This document shows, piece by piece, positions 15,158 to 23,487 of a stretch of DNA of 27,659 nucleotides (the first letter of the stretch is position 1; each line of letters opens with the position of its first letter). The notes beneath the pieces were generated by a model, which did not search any database, was not told the origin of the DNA, and saw only the letters and a program-made list of their open reading frames with translations. A program made the translations under genes and the position numbers. Source of the stretch: JAYZDB01 sp036338025 (lineage in GTDB: Bacteria; Planctomycetota; UBA1135; UBA2386); assembly GCA_036338025.1 (NCBI GenBank), contig JAYZDB010000032.1:1-27659 (forward strand). Direction: 5' to 3'.

Positions 15158-16855
15158 ATGACGGAACGCGACTCGATGGAATTCGACGTGGTGATCGTCG
15201 GGGGTGGTCCTGCCGGCCTCGCTACGGCGATCCACCTGCAAGATCTCATCGAGCAACACAACGCGACCGCGGCAGCTGCTGACCAGTTGGAGCCAGAGGT
15301 CGTGTTGATCGAGAAGGCCAAGGAGATCGGTGCCCACAGCATTTCCGGTGCGGTCATGGATCCCAAGGCGATGGACCAGCTGATGCCGGATTGGCGGGAC
15401 AGCGGAGCGCCGGTCGAGTCCGCAGTCACCAGCGACGCGACGCTCTACCTGACGGCGAAGTCGGGCTTCAAACTGCCATTTACCCCGGGGCCGCTCAGGA
15501 ACCACGGCAAGGCGGTGGTTAGCTTGAATCGGCTGATCCGGTGGATGGGGGAGCGTGCCGAGGATCGGGGCGTACAGATTTTCCCGGGCTTCCCAGGCGC
15601 CGCCCTGGTGCGGGACGGCAACACCGTCACCGGCGTCCAGTTGGCCGATGCTGGCCTCGACAAGGACGGCAGGGAAAAGGCGACCTTCGAACCTGGCGCG
15701 ATTCTGGAGGGCAAGGTGGTGGTGCTCTGCGAAGGCAGCCGCGGTTCGATGACCAAGCAACTGGTCGAGGACCTCGCCCTGGAAGGCGACAATCCACAAG
15801 TGTATGCGGTCGGCGTGAAAGAGGTGTGGGAAGTTCCCTCTGGCCAGTGTCCGCCGGGAACTGTCGTGCACAGCATGGGCTATCCGCTGAAGTCGGACAC
15901 CTTCGGCGGCGGTTGGGTCTACGGCATGGGTCGGTCGAGTGACGGCAAGGACATGGTCTCGATCGGGTTCGTCACCGGACTGGATTACAAGGACCCGTCG
16001 CTGGATCCGCACTACGAGTTCCAGCGTTACAAACTGCACCCGAAGATCCGGCGCTACATCGAGGGCGGCAAGATGCTGCACTACGGCGCCAAGAGCCTGC
16101 CCGAAGGCGGGCTCTATTCGATGCCGAAGTTGTATGGCGATGGCTTCATGATCTGTGGTGACGCTGGTGGGTTCCTCAATAGCATGCGGCTCAAGGGTAT
16201 CCACCTGGCGATTCGCAGTGGCATGTTGGCAGCCGAGACGATCCTGGAGGGACTCAAGAACGGCGGGGTCTTCGACCAGGCGCAGACTCGGAAGTATGAC
16301 GAACGCTTCCGCATCGATTGGTCACACACCGAGCTACGCAGCGCACGCAACTTCCATCAGGGCTTTCACGGTGGGCGGATCGCAGGTTTGTTGGGTGCCG
16401 CCTTCAACGTTTTGTTCGGTGGCAAGGGATTCTTGTTCAAGGACAAGCTCAAGACGCAGGCCGGTCACGAGTACATGCAGCCCCTCGCGCAATACCACGG
16501 TGGCACCAAGCCATCGCCACCGAAGTTGGCCGAGGACGGGGTACTCACGTTTGACAAGCTGACCGACGTTTACAACAGCGGCACCGAGCACGAGGAGGAC
16601 CAGCCCTGCCACCTGGTGGTGGAGAATCTCGACCTTTGCCACGACCGCTGTGCCAAGGAATACGGCAACCCCTGCCAGCACTTCTGCCCGGCGGCGGTCT
16701 ACGAGATGGAGCCCAATGCCGCCGGCGAGGAGCGGCTCAAGATCAACGCCAGCAACTGCGTGCATTGCAAGACCTGCGACATCATGGATCCCTACAAGAA
16801 CATCAACTGGGTGACCCCAGAGGGTGGCGGTGGTCCTTCCTACCAGTTGCTCTAG
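15158..16855 (+). CDS. Electron transfer flavoprotein-ubiquinone oxidoreductase
   Basis: A 565-residue membrane-associated flavoprotein that passes electrons from reduced ETF to the quinone pool, mainly during fatty-acid and amino-acid oxidation. The FAD-binding loop VVIVGGGPAGLATA is at residues 11-24. KAKEIGAHSISGAVMDP and YGDGFMICGDAGGFLNSMRL are typical of the family. The C-terminal [4Fe-4S] cluster ligands are Cys510 (HFCPAAVYE) and Cys534, Cys537, Cys540 (NCVHCKTCDI), with spacing close to the human enzyme. The ending GGGGPSYQLL is also typical. Length is normal. The ATG at 15158 gives a six-residue lead; Met7 (15176) is an alternative start. ETF subunits are not in the window. A sulfatase gene follows 13 bases after its stop. 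Confidence 0.95.
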   Translation: MTERDSMEFDVVIVGGGPAGLATAIHLQDLIEQHNATAAAADQLEPEVVLIEKAKEIGAHSISGAVMDPKAMDQLMPDWRDSGAPVESAVTSDATLYLTAKSGFKLPFTPGPLRNHGKAVVSLNRLIRWMGERAEDRGVQIFPGFPGAALVRDGNTVTGVQLADAGLDKDGREKATFEPGAILEGKVVVLCEGSRGSMTKQLVEDLALEGDNPQVYAVGVKEVWEVPSGQCPPGTVVHSMGYPLKSDTFGGGWVYGMGRSSDGKDMVSIGFVTGLDYKDPSLDPHYEFQRYKLHPKIRRYIEGGKMLHYGAKSLPEGGLYSMPKLYGDGFMICGDAGGFLNSMRLKGIHLAIRSGMLAAETILEGLKNGGVFDQAQTRKYDERFRIDWSHTELRSARNFHQGFHGGRIAGLLGAAFNVLFGGKGFLFKDKLKTQAGHEYMQPLAQYHGGTKPSPPKLAEDGVLTFDKLTDVYNSGTEHEEDQPCHLVVENLDLCHDRCAKEYGNPCQHFCPAAVYEMEPNAAGEERLKINASNCVHCKTCDIMDPYKNINWVTPEGGGGPSYQLL

Positions 16856-16868
16856 GCGAGTCGCCGCA

Positions 16869-18290
16869 ATGAAGCGCCCAACCTGTCTGCGGATTTCATG
16901 CTGCGCACTGCTCGGGGTCCTCGCTGCCTGTGCGGTGCCGTTGGACGAACCACCGCGCCGTCCCAACATTGTCTTGATGATCGCCGATGATTGGTCCTAT
17001 CCCCACGCCGGGTTTCTGGGCGACCCGGTGGTGGCGACGCCGACCTTCGATGCCTTGTGCGCCAAGGGCGTGTGCTTTTCGCAGGCGTTTGTGTCGGCAC
17101 CCTCCTGCTCGCCGGCCCGCGCCGCGATCCTGGCTGGCCAGCACCACTGGCGTCTGGCCGGTGCTGCAAACTTGTGGGGTTCGATGCCCCGCGACACCCT
17201 GCTACTCACAGACATTCTTGCGGATCAAGGCTACCTGATCGGCAAGTTCGGCAAGGGTCACTGGCCTTCGCATCATCGGCATCGCAAGACCCTGCCTCTG
17301 CCTGCTGGGCACGAGCGCTTCGAGAAGTTCTTGCGGCGTCGCCCCGCCGGGCAACCGTTCTTCTACTGGTTTGGCGGGCAGGACCCGCATCGTCCTTACG
17401 ACACCGGCATCGGCCAGCGGAGTGGTCTCGATCCTGCACGGGTGATGGTCCCGACCTGCCTTCCCGATCATCCCAAAGTGCGTTCCGACCTTTGCGATTA
17501 CTACTGGGAGGTGCAGCGCTTTGATCGGCAGTGTGGTCGGATCCTGCAGGAACTCGAGCGGGTTGGCGAGTTGGACAACACCGTCGTGATCATGACCTCT
17601 GACAACGGGATGCCGTTTCCGCGCTGCAAGGCGACCTTGTACGACCTGGGCACCAGGGTCCCCTTGGTGGTGGCCTGGGGTGCCCGCGTGCCGGGCGCGC
17701 GTCGGGTGACCGACTTCGTGGGTCTGCAAGACCTGGCGCCCACCATCCTCGAAGCCTGTGGCGTGGCAGTGCCAGCCGCGATGAATGCCAGGAGTATGCT
17801 GCCGGTGCTGGTCTCGACCGCCACCGGGCGCGTTGACGCCAGCCGCGATCACGTCTTGACGGGCATGGAAGGGCACGTTGAGGACAACCCACAGCGAGCG
17901 ATTCGTACCGACCGGTATCTGTTGATTCGGAACTACTACGAGGGTGCCTGGCCGGTGCATCCCGACAGCGAGTACAACTTCAACATCGACCCCTCACCGA
18001 CCAAGACCTACATGGCTGGGAGTCGCGACACTGCGGGTGCCGGGCGTTTGTACCAACTGGCTTTCGAAGCCCGCCCGAAGTTGGAGTTGTACGATCTCGA
18101 CCGCGACCCGGCCCAACTGGTCAACGTGGCGCAGGTCGAGGCCTACGTCGAAACCCGCAAACGTCTGGAGGGTCAACTACTGGGCGCTCTGCTGGTGAGC
18201 AGGGATCCGCGGGCCTTTGGTCGTGGCAGCGAGTTCTTGAGCTATCGCGCTGCAGACCGCGCCCACAAGCGAGCCCAGCAGCGCAAGTAG
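16869..18290 (+). CDS. Sulfatase, exported lipoprotein, heparan N-sulfatase-like
   Basis: A 473-residue type I sulfatase with a lipoprotein signal (residues 1-21, LAAC with Cys21). Conserved parts are PNIVLMIADDW with calcium ligands Asp40-Asp41, the formylglycine motif Cys80-Ser-Pro-Ala-Arg84, GKFGKGHW, and the metal-binding pair in VIMTSDNGMPFPRCK. The DNG-MPFPR-K arrangement and the LYDLGTRVPLVV segment that follows resemble the heparan N-sulfatase (SGSH-like) branch, which removes N-sulfate from glucosamine; this assignment is by motif and not certain. It would act outside the inner membrane. The ATG at 16869 is preferred; the open frame extends 45 bases further upstream into the ETF-QO gene, which adds no signal-like sequence. 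The 13-base gap to ETF-QO suggests co-transcription despite unrelated functions. Confidence 0.93.
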   Translation: MKRPTCLRISCCALLGVLAACAVPLDEPPRRPNIVLMIADDWSYPHAGFLGDPVVATPTFDALCAKGVCFSQAFVSAPSCSPARAAILAGQHHWRLAGAANLWGSMPRDTLLLTDILADQGYLIGKFGKGHWPSHHRHRKTLPLPAGHERFEKFLRRRPAGQPFFYWFGGQDPHRPYDTGIGQRSGLDPARVMVPTCLPDHPKVRSDLCDYYWEVQRFDRQCGRILQELERVGELDNTVVIMTSDNGMPFPRCKATLYDLGTRVPLVVAWGARVPGARRVTDFVGLQDLAPTILEACGVAVPAAMNARSMLPVLVSTATGRVDASRDHVLTGMEGHVEDNPQRAIRTDRYLLIRNYYEGAWPVHPDSEYNFNIDPSPTKTYMAGSRDTAGAGRLYQLAFEARPKLELYDLDRDPAQLVNVAQVEAYVETRKRLEGQLLGALLVSRDPRAFGRGSEFLSYRAADRAHKRAQQRK

Positions 18291-18393
18291 AGTCGAGCGG
18301 CGGAGTCGCGGATCGCTGGCGGCATCACGTGTGTGGAAGCGGAAGGCGCCCACTGCCTGTGCGAGTCCCCGTTGTCGTCGCACCGGCTTTCCT

Positions 18394-18503
18394 GGACCGC
18401 GAACCGTCCCCCGACGGTCCTGGTCCTGATCCGGTTGGGTGTCGCGTGGCGAGGCGGCGGACCGCCTTCCACCTTCAGGGAAATCGATGCCGCTGATTTT
18501 CCC
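18394..18503. terminator. Cluster of hairpins between convergent genes
   Basis: The 259-base gap between the sulfatase and the methyltransferase-like gene holds three inverted repeats in a row. First, ACCGTC/GACGGT with a CCCC loop (18403-18418), extended by GGACC/GGTCC (18394-18398, 18422-18426). Second, AGGCGG/CCGCCT with a CGGA loop (18452-18467). Third, GGGAAA/TTTCCC (18478-18503). They probably include terminators for both genes. None has a long T-tract, and I see no gene in the gap. Confidence 0.4.
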
Positions 18504-18549
18504 GAAAACTCGTGAAAAGCGCAGGCATCAGAGGACCGCCAAGCTGGAT

Positions 18550-19236
18550 CTAGCGGATCCCGTGCACCCTGGTGCGGTGGAACACGACGTCGATCTGGTC
18601 GTTGGTCTGCAGAATCTCAACCAACCGCCGATCGAGATCCGCGATGTGCGTGGAGTCGGCCATGCCGAGTTCCTGCACCACCTGTCCGAGGACGTACGGG
18701 TTCTCCAGGTGCAGAAGGTGGGTGCCGACGCTGGTTTCGACGCGGCGCAACCCGCAGTCCCGGAGCGCGTGGGCGACCTCCTCTTGCGTCGGGCCACACA
18801 GCAGGGACAGTGCGTCGTTCGTGCCGGTCAACCCCTCCCAGGCGCGGCGCAGTGGTTCGCACGGGGTTTCCGCCGGTAGATCGAGGACGAAGCGGCCGCC
18901 GGGTCGCAGGTTGGTCGAAATCAAGTTCGCCCACAACTCCAGGGACCAGTTCATGGTGGTCAGTGGGCATGCCAGGACCGCGTCGATGGTGCCGAAGCGA
19001 TCCCCGGCTTCCGGATTGTAGGCCAGCACTTCGAGTTGCTGGTGCTGGGATTTGCTGGCGCGTTCCGCCAGTCCGACATCCGGCTCGACGACGACGATGC
19101 TGGCCTCTCGGCCGACGATCTGGGAGACCGCCACCAGGTGGGCATCGGTCGGGCAACCCAGCATCAGGCATCGGTCCCCCTTGCGCAGGTCGACCTGCTC
19201 CAAAGCGTCGATGAGCCAGGGTTGTGGGATCGGCAT
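18550..19236 (-). CDS. Divergent class I methyltransferase-like protein
   Basis: A 228-residue Rossmann-fold protein. The order of elements fits a SAM-dependent methyltransferase: a first strand CLMLGCPTDAH (23-33), an acidic end of strand 2 in IVVVEPD (47-53), FGTIDAVLACPLTTMNWSLE around strand 4, and LRPGGRFVLDLP as the strand-5 signature. Motif I is degenerate: instead of D/E-x-G-x-G-x-G it reads LGCPTDAH. SAM binding may therefore be altered or lost. The C-terminal part, with RVETSVGTHLLHLENPY, is not recognised. The ATG at 19236 lies 3 bases after the stop of the metallo-beta-lactamase-fold gene, so the two form a tight operon and are probably functionally linked. Confidence 0.68.
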   Translation of the reverse strand: MPIPQPWLIDALEQVDLRKGDRCLMLGCPTDAHLVAVSQIVGREASIVVVEPDVGLAERASKSQHQQLEVLAYNPEAGDRFGTIDAVLACPLTTMNWSLELWANLISTNLRPGGRFVLDLPAETPCEPLRRAWEGLTGTNDALSLLCGPTQEEVAHALRDCGLRRVETSVGTHLLHLENPYVLGQVVQELGMADSTHIADLDRRLVEILQTNDQIDVVFHRTRVHGIR

Positions 19237-19239
19237 GCT

Positions 19240-20088
19240 CTAGAAGATCTCGCGGGCGCCAGCCTTGAATCCGCGCGGTCCCGTCTCGACCCGGGCGGCT
19301 GGACCGAACGGATCGTGTTCGAAAAACAGGATCCAGTCTTCTTCGGTGGCGCGAGCCAGGACCTGCTTCTTTTCCTCGATGGTGGTCAGGGGAAAGTTGT
19401 CGTAGCTCATCACCCAGGGTACCGGGATGTGGACCGAGGTCGGAATCATGTCGGCGCAGTAGGCGACGTGGCCTTCGGGACCGTGGACGTGGGGCAGTTG
19501 CATCGCCTTGGTGTGGCCGTTCGAGATCATCAACTCGATGCCGGGTAACCACTCCCCCGGGCCGTCCAACAGTTCCAGGACGCCCTCGCGCTGCAGTGCC
19601 TCGAAGTTCTCGGGCAGGTAGCTGGCGCGGTCTTTCTCGGTCGGGTTCAGGGCCCAGGCCAGGTTGTCTTGCTGCAGGTGGTAGGTGGCATTCGCAAAGG
19701 TCGGGATGATCTTGTCGCCCTTCCGCATCGTGGCGCCACCGGCGTGATCGAAGTGCAGGTGGGTGAGCAGGACATCGGTGATGTCACCGGTCTCCAGGCC
19801 GCGGTCTGCCAGGGAGCGGTGCAGGTCGTAGTTGTCGTGGTCGACTCCAAAGATGTCGGCGCTCTTGGCGTCCCACTTCTGGCCGATGCCGGTATCGACG
19901 AGGATCTTGCGCGGGCCGTCGATTTCCTCGATCAGCATGGCTCGCAGAGCCAGTCCGATCCGACTGCGCTCGTCGGCGGGGATGTGCTTTTCCCACAGGG
20001 TTCGCGGGACGACGCCGAACATCGCGCCGCCGTCCAGGGCGAACCAACCGGTCTCGATCGAGCTGAGCTTCCAGGGGCCGATTCTCAT
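19240..20088 (-). CDS. Metallo-beta-lactamase-fold hydrolase
   Basis: A 282-residue MBL-fold protein. The metal-binding motif is THLHFDHAGG, with His110, His112, Asp114 and His115. Further ligands are likely His in ISNGHTKAMQ and Asp in VAYCADMIPT, and the final His in FFEHDPFGP. The early segment ILVDTGIGQKW is typical. Similar proteins include quorum-quenching lactonases and many uncharacterised hydrolases, so the substrate is open. I chose the ATG at 20088 (MRIGPWKLSS) because homology starts there; in-frame codons continue upstream to 20172 but would overlap the start region of glpD. It is divergent from glpD and is followed 3 bases later by the methyltransferase-like gene. Confidence 0.88.
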   Translation of the reverse strand: MRIGPWKLSSIETGWFALDGGAMFGVVPRTLWEKHIPADERSRIGLALRAMLIEEIDGPRKILVDTGIGQKWDAKSADIFGVDHDNYDLHRSLADRGLETGDITDVLLTHLHFDHAGGATMRKGDKIIPTFANATYHLQQDNLAWALNPTEKDRASYLPENFEALQREGVLELLDGPGEWLPGIELMISNGHTKAMQLPHVHGPEGHVAYCADMIPTSVHIPVPWVMSYDNFPLTTIEEKKQVLARATEEDWILFFEHDPFGPAARVETGPRGFKAGAREIF

Positions 20089-20164
20089 GCGGTCATTCTG
20101 CCACAGGTCACGCCGCGACCAGAACATGCTTCCCTCACAGCGCCCGGTCTGTTTTCCTTGGCGT

Positions 20165-21691
20165 GTGCGCACCGACCCGCAGGCCCTCGACGGACGCAGT
20201 TTTGATTTCCTCGTGATCGGAGGTGGGATCCAAGGTGCTGCGATGGCGAGAGAGTTGGCACTGCGGGCAAGTTCGGTGTTGTTGGTCGAGCGGGCTGATT
20301 TCGGTAGCGGAACGAGTTCGAGGAGTTCGCGGCTGATTCACGGTGGCTTGCGCTACCTGGAACATGGTCGACTGTCCCTGGTACGCGAAGCGCTGCGCGA
20401 GCGCGAACGTCTGCTGCGTCTGGCGCCACACCTGGTGCGACCGCTGGCCATGTTGATGCCGTATTTTCGAGGTGGTCCCAGCCCGCTGAAGATCAAGCTC
20501 GGTCTGAAGCTCTACGGTCTGCTGGCCGGTCGCAACAGCCTGCCGGCTGCGCGATCGTGTGGTCCAGAAGACTGCCAGCGGCTCTTTCCACCCTTGCGGA
20601 CCGAAGGCCTGCGAGGTGGTTCGGTGTTCTATGACGCGCGCACCGAGGATCAGCGTCTGACCTTGGCGAACGTCGAGGCGGCGGTCGCTGCGGGTGCCGA
20701 GGTGGTCAACCGGGTGGCTGTCGATGGACTCTCCGAGACTGGTATCCGCCTGCACGATGCGATCAGCGGCACCGAGATCACGGTCCGGGCGTCGCGGATC
20801 CTGAACGCTGCCGGCCCGGGGGTCGATGAGGTACGTCGGCGGTTCGGGATCGACGCGCCCGATTTGGTTCGTCTGAGTCGAGGCTGTCACCTGGTGCTCG
20901 ACCCGATGCCGTCGGAGGTGGCCTTGGCGGCTTTCTTGCCCGATCGCCGGATCCAGTTCGTGATCCCACACCATGATGGAACCCTGTGCGGTACCACCGA
21001 GGTCGAAGAGCCGAAGTCTGATACGCAGGACATGCAAGTGCCGGACGACGACATCCAGTACCTGCTCGACGCCTTGGACTATCTCTATGAAAAACCACCC
21101 GCGCGCGACGAGGTGCGCCATGCCTACGGTGGGTGGCGGGCCCTGCCGACCGGCGCGGGTCCGGCGGGCGCCTTGAACCGCGAGGCCTTCCTGGTGGATG
21201 AGGAATCGGCGGCGGGTCCTGTGCACACCGTCATCGGTGGCAAGTTGACCACCCATCGGGCGTTTGCTGAACGCTCGGTGCAAGGACTCTTCGGTGATCG
21301 CCAGGCATCGACTTCTCGAGACCAGCCCCTGCCGGGTGGGGATGGGCCCCAGGAGGTCGGGGACCCGCTCTGGTGGCGGCATGGATCGCGTGCCCGAGAC
21401 GTGCGGGCCCTCGGCGCGGACCGAACCGGGTTGCTCGAGCCGATCTGTCCACACCGTGATCTGCTGGGGGTCGAGGCGGTGTTCTCCTTGCAGCATCAGG
21501 CCACCGTGACCTTCGAGGACCTCATGATGCACCGGCTCTTTCACAGCCAGGGACCCTGCCTGGAGGCTGGGTGCCTCGATGCGGCCTTCGATCTGTTCGA
21601 AGAACACCGACCAGCCGAGGTACCGGCGAATCGTGAGGCCGACAAGGCGAGACTCGAGGCGATGGTGCGTTACGCTGTTGCGGCCTTGTAG
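20165..21691 (+). CDS. glpD: FAD-dependent glycerol-3-phosphate dehydrogenase
   Basis: A roughly 508-residue flavoprotein that oxidises glycerol-3-phosphate to dihydroxyacetone phosphate and feeds the quinone pool. The FAD loop is FLVIGGGIQGAAMARE (15-30). The family motif SSRSSRLIHGGLRYLEHG follows, then AAGPGVDEVR, and VIPHHDGTLCGTTE in the substrate domain. The C-terminal GlpD domain is present (VIGGKLTTHRAFAE and beyond). I favour the GTG at 20165, which gives the usual short lead before the FAD strand. An ATG at 20126 would add 13 residues and leave only 37 bases to the divergent MBL gene. The thioredoxin/NHL gene starts 2 bases after its stop. A glycerophosphodiesterase at the left edge could supply its substrate, but the two are 20 kb apart. 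Confidence 0.92.
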   Translation: MRTDPQALDGRSFDFLVIGGGIQGAAMARELALRASSVLLVERADFGSGTSSRSSRLIHGGLRYLEHGRLSLVREALRERERLLRLAPHLVRPLAMLMPYFRGGPSPLKIKLGLKLYGLLAGRNSLPAARSCGPEDCQRLFPPLRTEGLRGGSVFYDARTEDQRLTLANVEAAVAAGAEVVNRVAVDGLSETGIRLHDAISGTEITVRASRILNAAGPGVDEVRRRFGIDAPDLVRLSRGCHLVLDPMPSEVALAAFLPDRRIQFVIPHHDGTLCGTTEVEEPKSDTQDMQVPDDDIQYLLDALDYLYEKPPARDEVRHAYGGWRALPTGAGPAGALNREAFLVDEESAAGPVHTVIGGKLTTHRAFAERSVQGLFGDRQASTSRDQPLPGGDGPQEVGDPLWWRHGSRARDVRALGADRTGLLEPICPHRDLLGVEAVFSLQHQATVTFEDLMMHRLFHSQGPCLEAGCLDAAFDLFEEHRPAEVPANREADKARLEAMVRYAVAAL

Positions 21692-21693
21692 CC

Positions 21694-23487
21694 ATGAGCG
21701 ACGAACTGACCCAAGCGCCGGACCTCCCGCACCACTTCTACTGGTTCAACACCCAGCAGCCCTTGAGTCTGCTGGATGACCTGACCGGGTATGTCGTGTT
21801 GCTGTACTTCTGGCGCGGGACCAGCATCAACTGCCAGCACGTGCAACCGACGATGCACTACCTGGAGCAGCGATTCGCCGAGCGCTCCTTCCTGATCATC
21901 GGTGTACACGCAGCCAGTTTCGAAGCCGAACAGGATCCCGATCATGTGCAGGAGGCGATCCGTCGCTTCGGAGTCCGGCACCCGGTGGTCATCGATGAGG
22001 ATAACGAGCTTTGGGATGCCTACGGTTGCGTAGCCTGGCCGTACTTTGCGCTGATCGACTCGGGCGGCTGCTTGCGTTTCCAGGGTGCCGGTGAGCCAGA
22101 ACGCGATCGGATGGCAGGTGCGATCGAGTTTCTGCTCGATGACGCGGCAGCGGCAGGCGAGGAGCCGTACATGGAACTGGCTTTGGACGAGTACGAGCCG
22201 CAGATTCGGCTCGCCGGACTGGCTTTCCCGTCGGGCATCGCGGTCGATGAAGACAAGGGTCGGCTGTGGATCGCGGACACCCGACATCATCGGGTGGTGG
22301 CGATCGGCTTGCAGGATTCCAAACTGCAGGCGGTGGTGGGCACGGGATGGCCGGGCGCGGCCGACGGGAGCCTAGAGGTGGCGACCTTCTTTGAGCCGAC
22401 GGCGCTGACGGTGGTGGATTCGGATGTGTTCGTTGCGGACACCGGCAACCACCTGCTGCGTCGGATCGATTTTGAGGCACAACGGGTGGAGACGGTGTTG
22501 GGGACCGGCCGCCCGGTCATCGATACGATGGCGGGCGGGACTGGCACCGACCAGCCCCTGAATTCCCCGCTTGGCCTGGCCACCGACGGGGAGTCCCTCT
22601 ACGTGGCGATGAGCGGCAGCCACCAGATCTGGCGGGTGGACCTCGCCACGAAGAGCGCCGAGGTGCTCGCCGGTAGCGGCGAGACCGGTCAGTGCGATGG
22701 CCTGGCCCGCGACGCCTCTTTGTCGCAGCCTGGTGGCCTCGCGATCTCCGGCACCCAATTGGCTTTTGTGGACAGTGGGGCCAGCAGTTTGCGCTGCGTG
22801 AATCTCGCCAGCCAGGAGGTCCATACCCTGGTTGACGGCGACATGCAGTTTCCCAGCGCCTTGGCGTGGCACGGTGACGACCTGCTGATCGCCGACACCT
22901 TCCATGACAAGATCCGGCGCTGGCGGAAAGAGGGCGTGCTCGACACGCTGGCTGTCGAAGTGCACCGCCCGACGGCTTTGTGCGTGGTGGGCGACAGTCT
23001 GTTCATTGCAGACGCCGGCAGTCATCGAGTGCTAAGGCTGGGTCTCGCTGACTGCGTGGTCGCGGAGGTGTCCATCGCTGATTTGCCAGCCGGACGCAGC
23101 GCCTTTAATACCGATTACGAACACGCACACGAGGTCACGTTGCCGCCGATGGCCGAGGTGACCTTGCGCATTCCGATGGACTTGGGCGAGGCTACCGTGT
23201 TGCAGCCCGGGACCAGCCCATCGCTCTTCACCGCGAATGTCGAAGGCTATCCACTGCTGATCGACGGCACCCTCACGCCCGATACTGAGGACGGGTGGTT
23301 CATGGTGCGCGGTCTGGCTACCGGCACCGAGGGCGAAGGTATGATGCGCCTCCGACTGAACTACGTCACCTGCGAAGAACCCGGCCAGGTGTGTCACATG
23401 CATGAGCGCCGTATCGATCTGCCGGTCAAGCTGGAGGCTGACACCGAGAATTGCGCCGACGTGCTGGTCGTGCCGGGGGCGAGCTAG
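21694..23487 (+). CDS. NHLRC2-like thioredoxin-fold / NHL beta-propeller protein lacking the first redox cysteine
   Basis: A 597-residue protein with three parts. Residues 1 to about 150 are a thioredoxin-like domain (VVLLYFWRGTSINCQHVQPT, 34-53). About 165-460 hold NHL repeats of a beta-propeller, recognisable by repeated units such as GRLWIADTRHHRVVAI, DVFVADTGNHLLRRI and DSLFIADAGSHRVLRL. The last 130 residues form a beta-rich domain with few landmarks. This order matches NHLRC2. In NHLRC2 homologues the redox site is CCINC; here it is T-S-I-N-C (43-47), so only the resolving cysteine (Cys47) remains. Thiol-disulfide exchange by a normal CXXC mechanism is therefore not expected. No signal peptide is seen. 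It lies 2 bases after glpD and is very likely in the same operon. Its TAG stop overlaps the stop of the convergent gene. Confidence 0.87.
   Translation: MSDELTQAPDLPHHFYWFNTQQPLSLLDDLTGYVVLLYFWRGTSINCQHVQPTMHYLEQRFAERSFLIIGVHAASFEAEQDPDHVQEAIRRFGVRHPVVIDEDNELWDAYGCVAWPYFALIDSGGCLRFQGAGEPERDRMAGAIEFLLDDAAAAGEEPYMELALDEYEPQIRLAGLAFPSGIAVDEDKGRLWIADTRHHRVVAIGLQDSKLQAVVGTGWPGAADGSLEVATFFEPTALTVVDSDVFVADTGNHLLRRIDFEAQRVETVLGTGRPVIDTMAGGTGTDQPLNSPLGLATDGESLYVAMSGSHQIWRVDLATKSAEVLAGSGETGQCDGLARDASLSQPGGLAISGTQLAFVDSGASSLRCVNLASQEVHTLVDGDMQFPSALAWHGDDLLIADTFHDKIRRWRKEGVLDTLAVEVHRPTALCVVGDSLFIADAGSHRVLRLGLADCVVAEVSIADLPAGRSAFNTDYEHAHEVTLPPMAEVTLRIPMDLGEATVLQPGTSPSLFTANVEGYPLLIDGTLTPDTEDGWFMVRGLATGTEGEGMMRLRLNYVTCEEPGQVCHMHERRIDLPVKLEADTENCADVLVVPGAS

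Noticed and set aside
14441..16204. A 587-codon open frame on the minus strand
   Set aside because: It is antisense to ETF-QO and overlaps the DUF2203 gene in another frame. The product is low-complexity Arg/His-rich sequence with no recognisable domain.
19832..20164. N-terminal extension of glpD back to 19832
   Set aside because: The frame stays open through the MBL-fold gene on the other strand, but the sequence before about 20126 has no family similarity.
20135..21607. A 490-codon open frame on the minus strand
   Set aside because: It is antisense to glpD, whose motifs are complete; no domain is visible in the antisense product.
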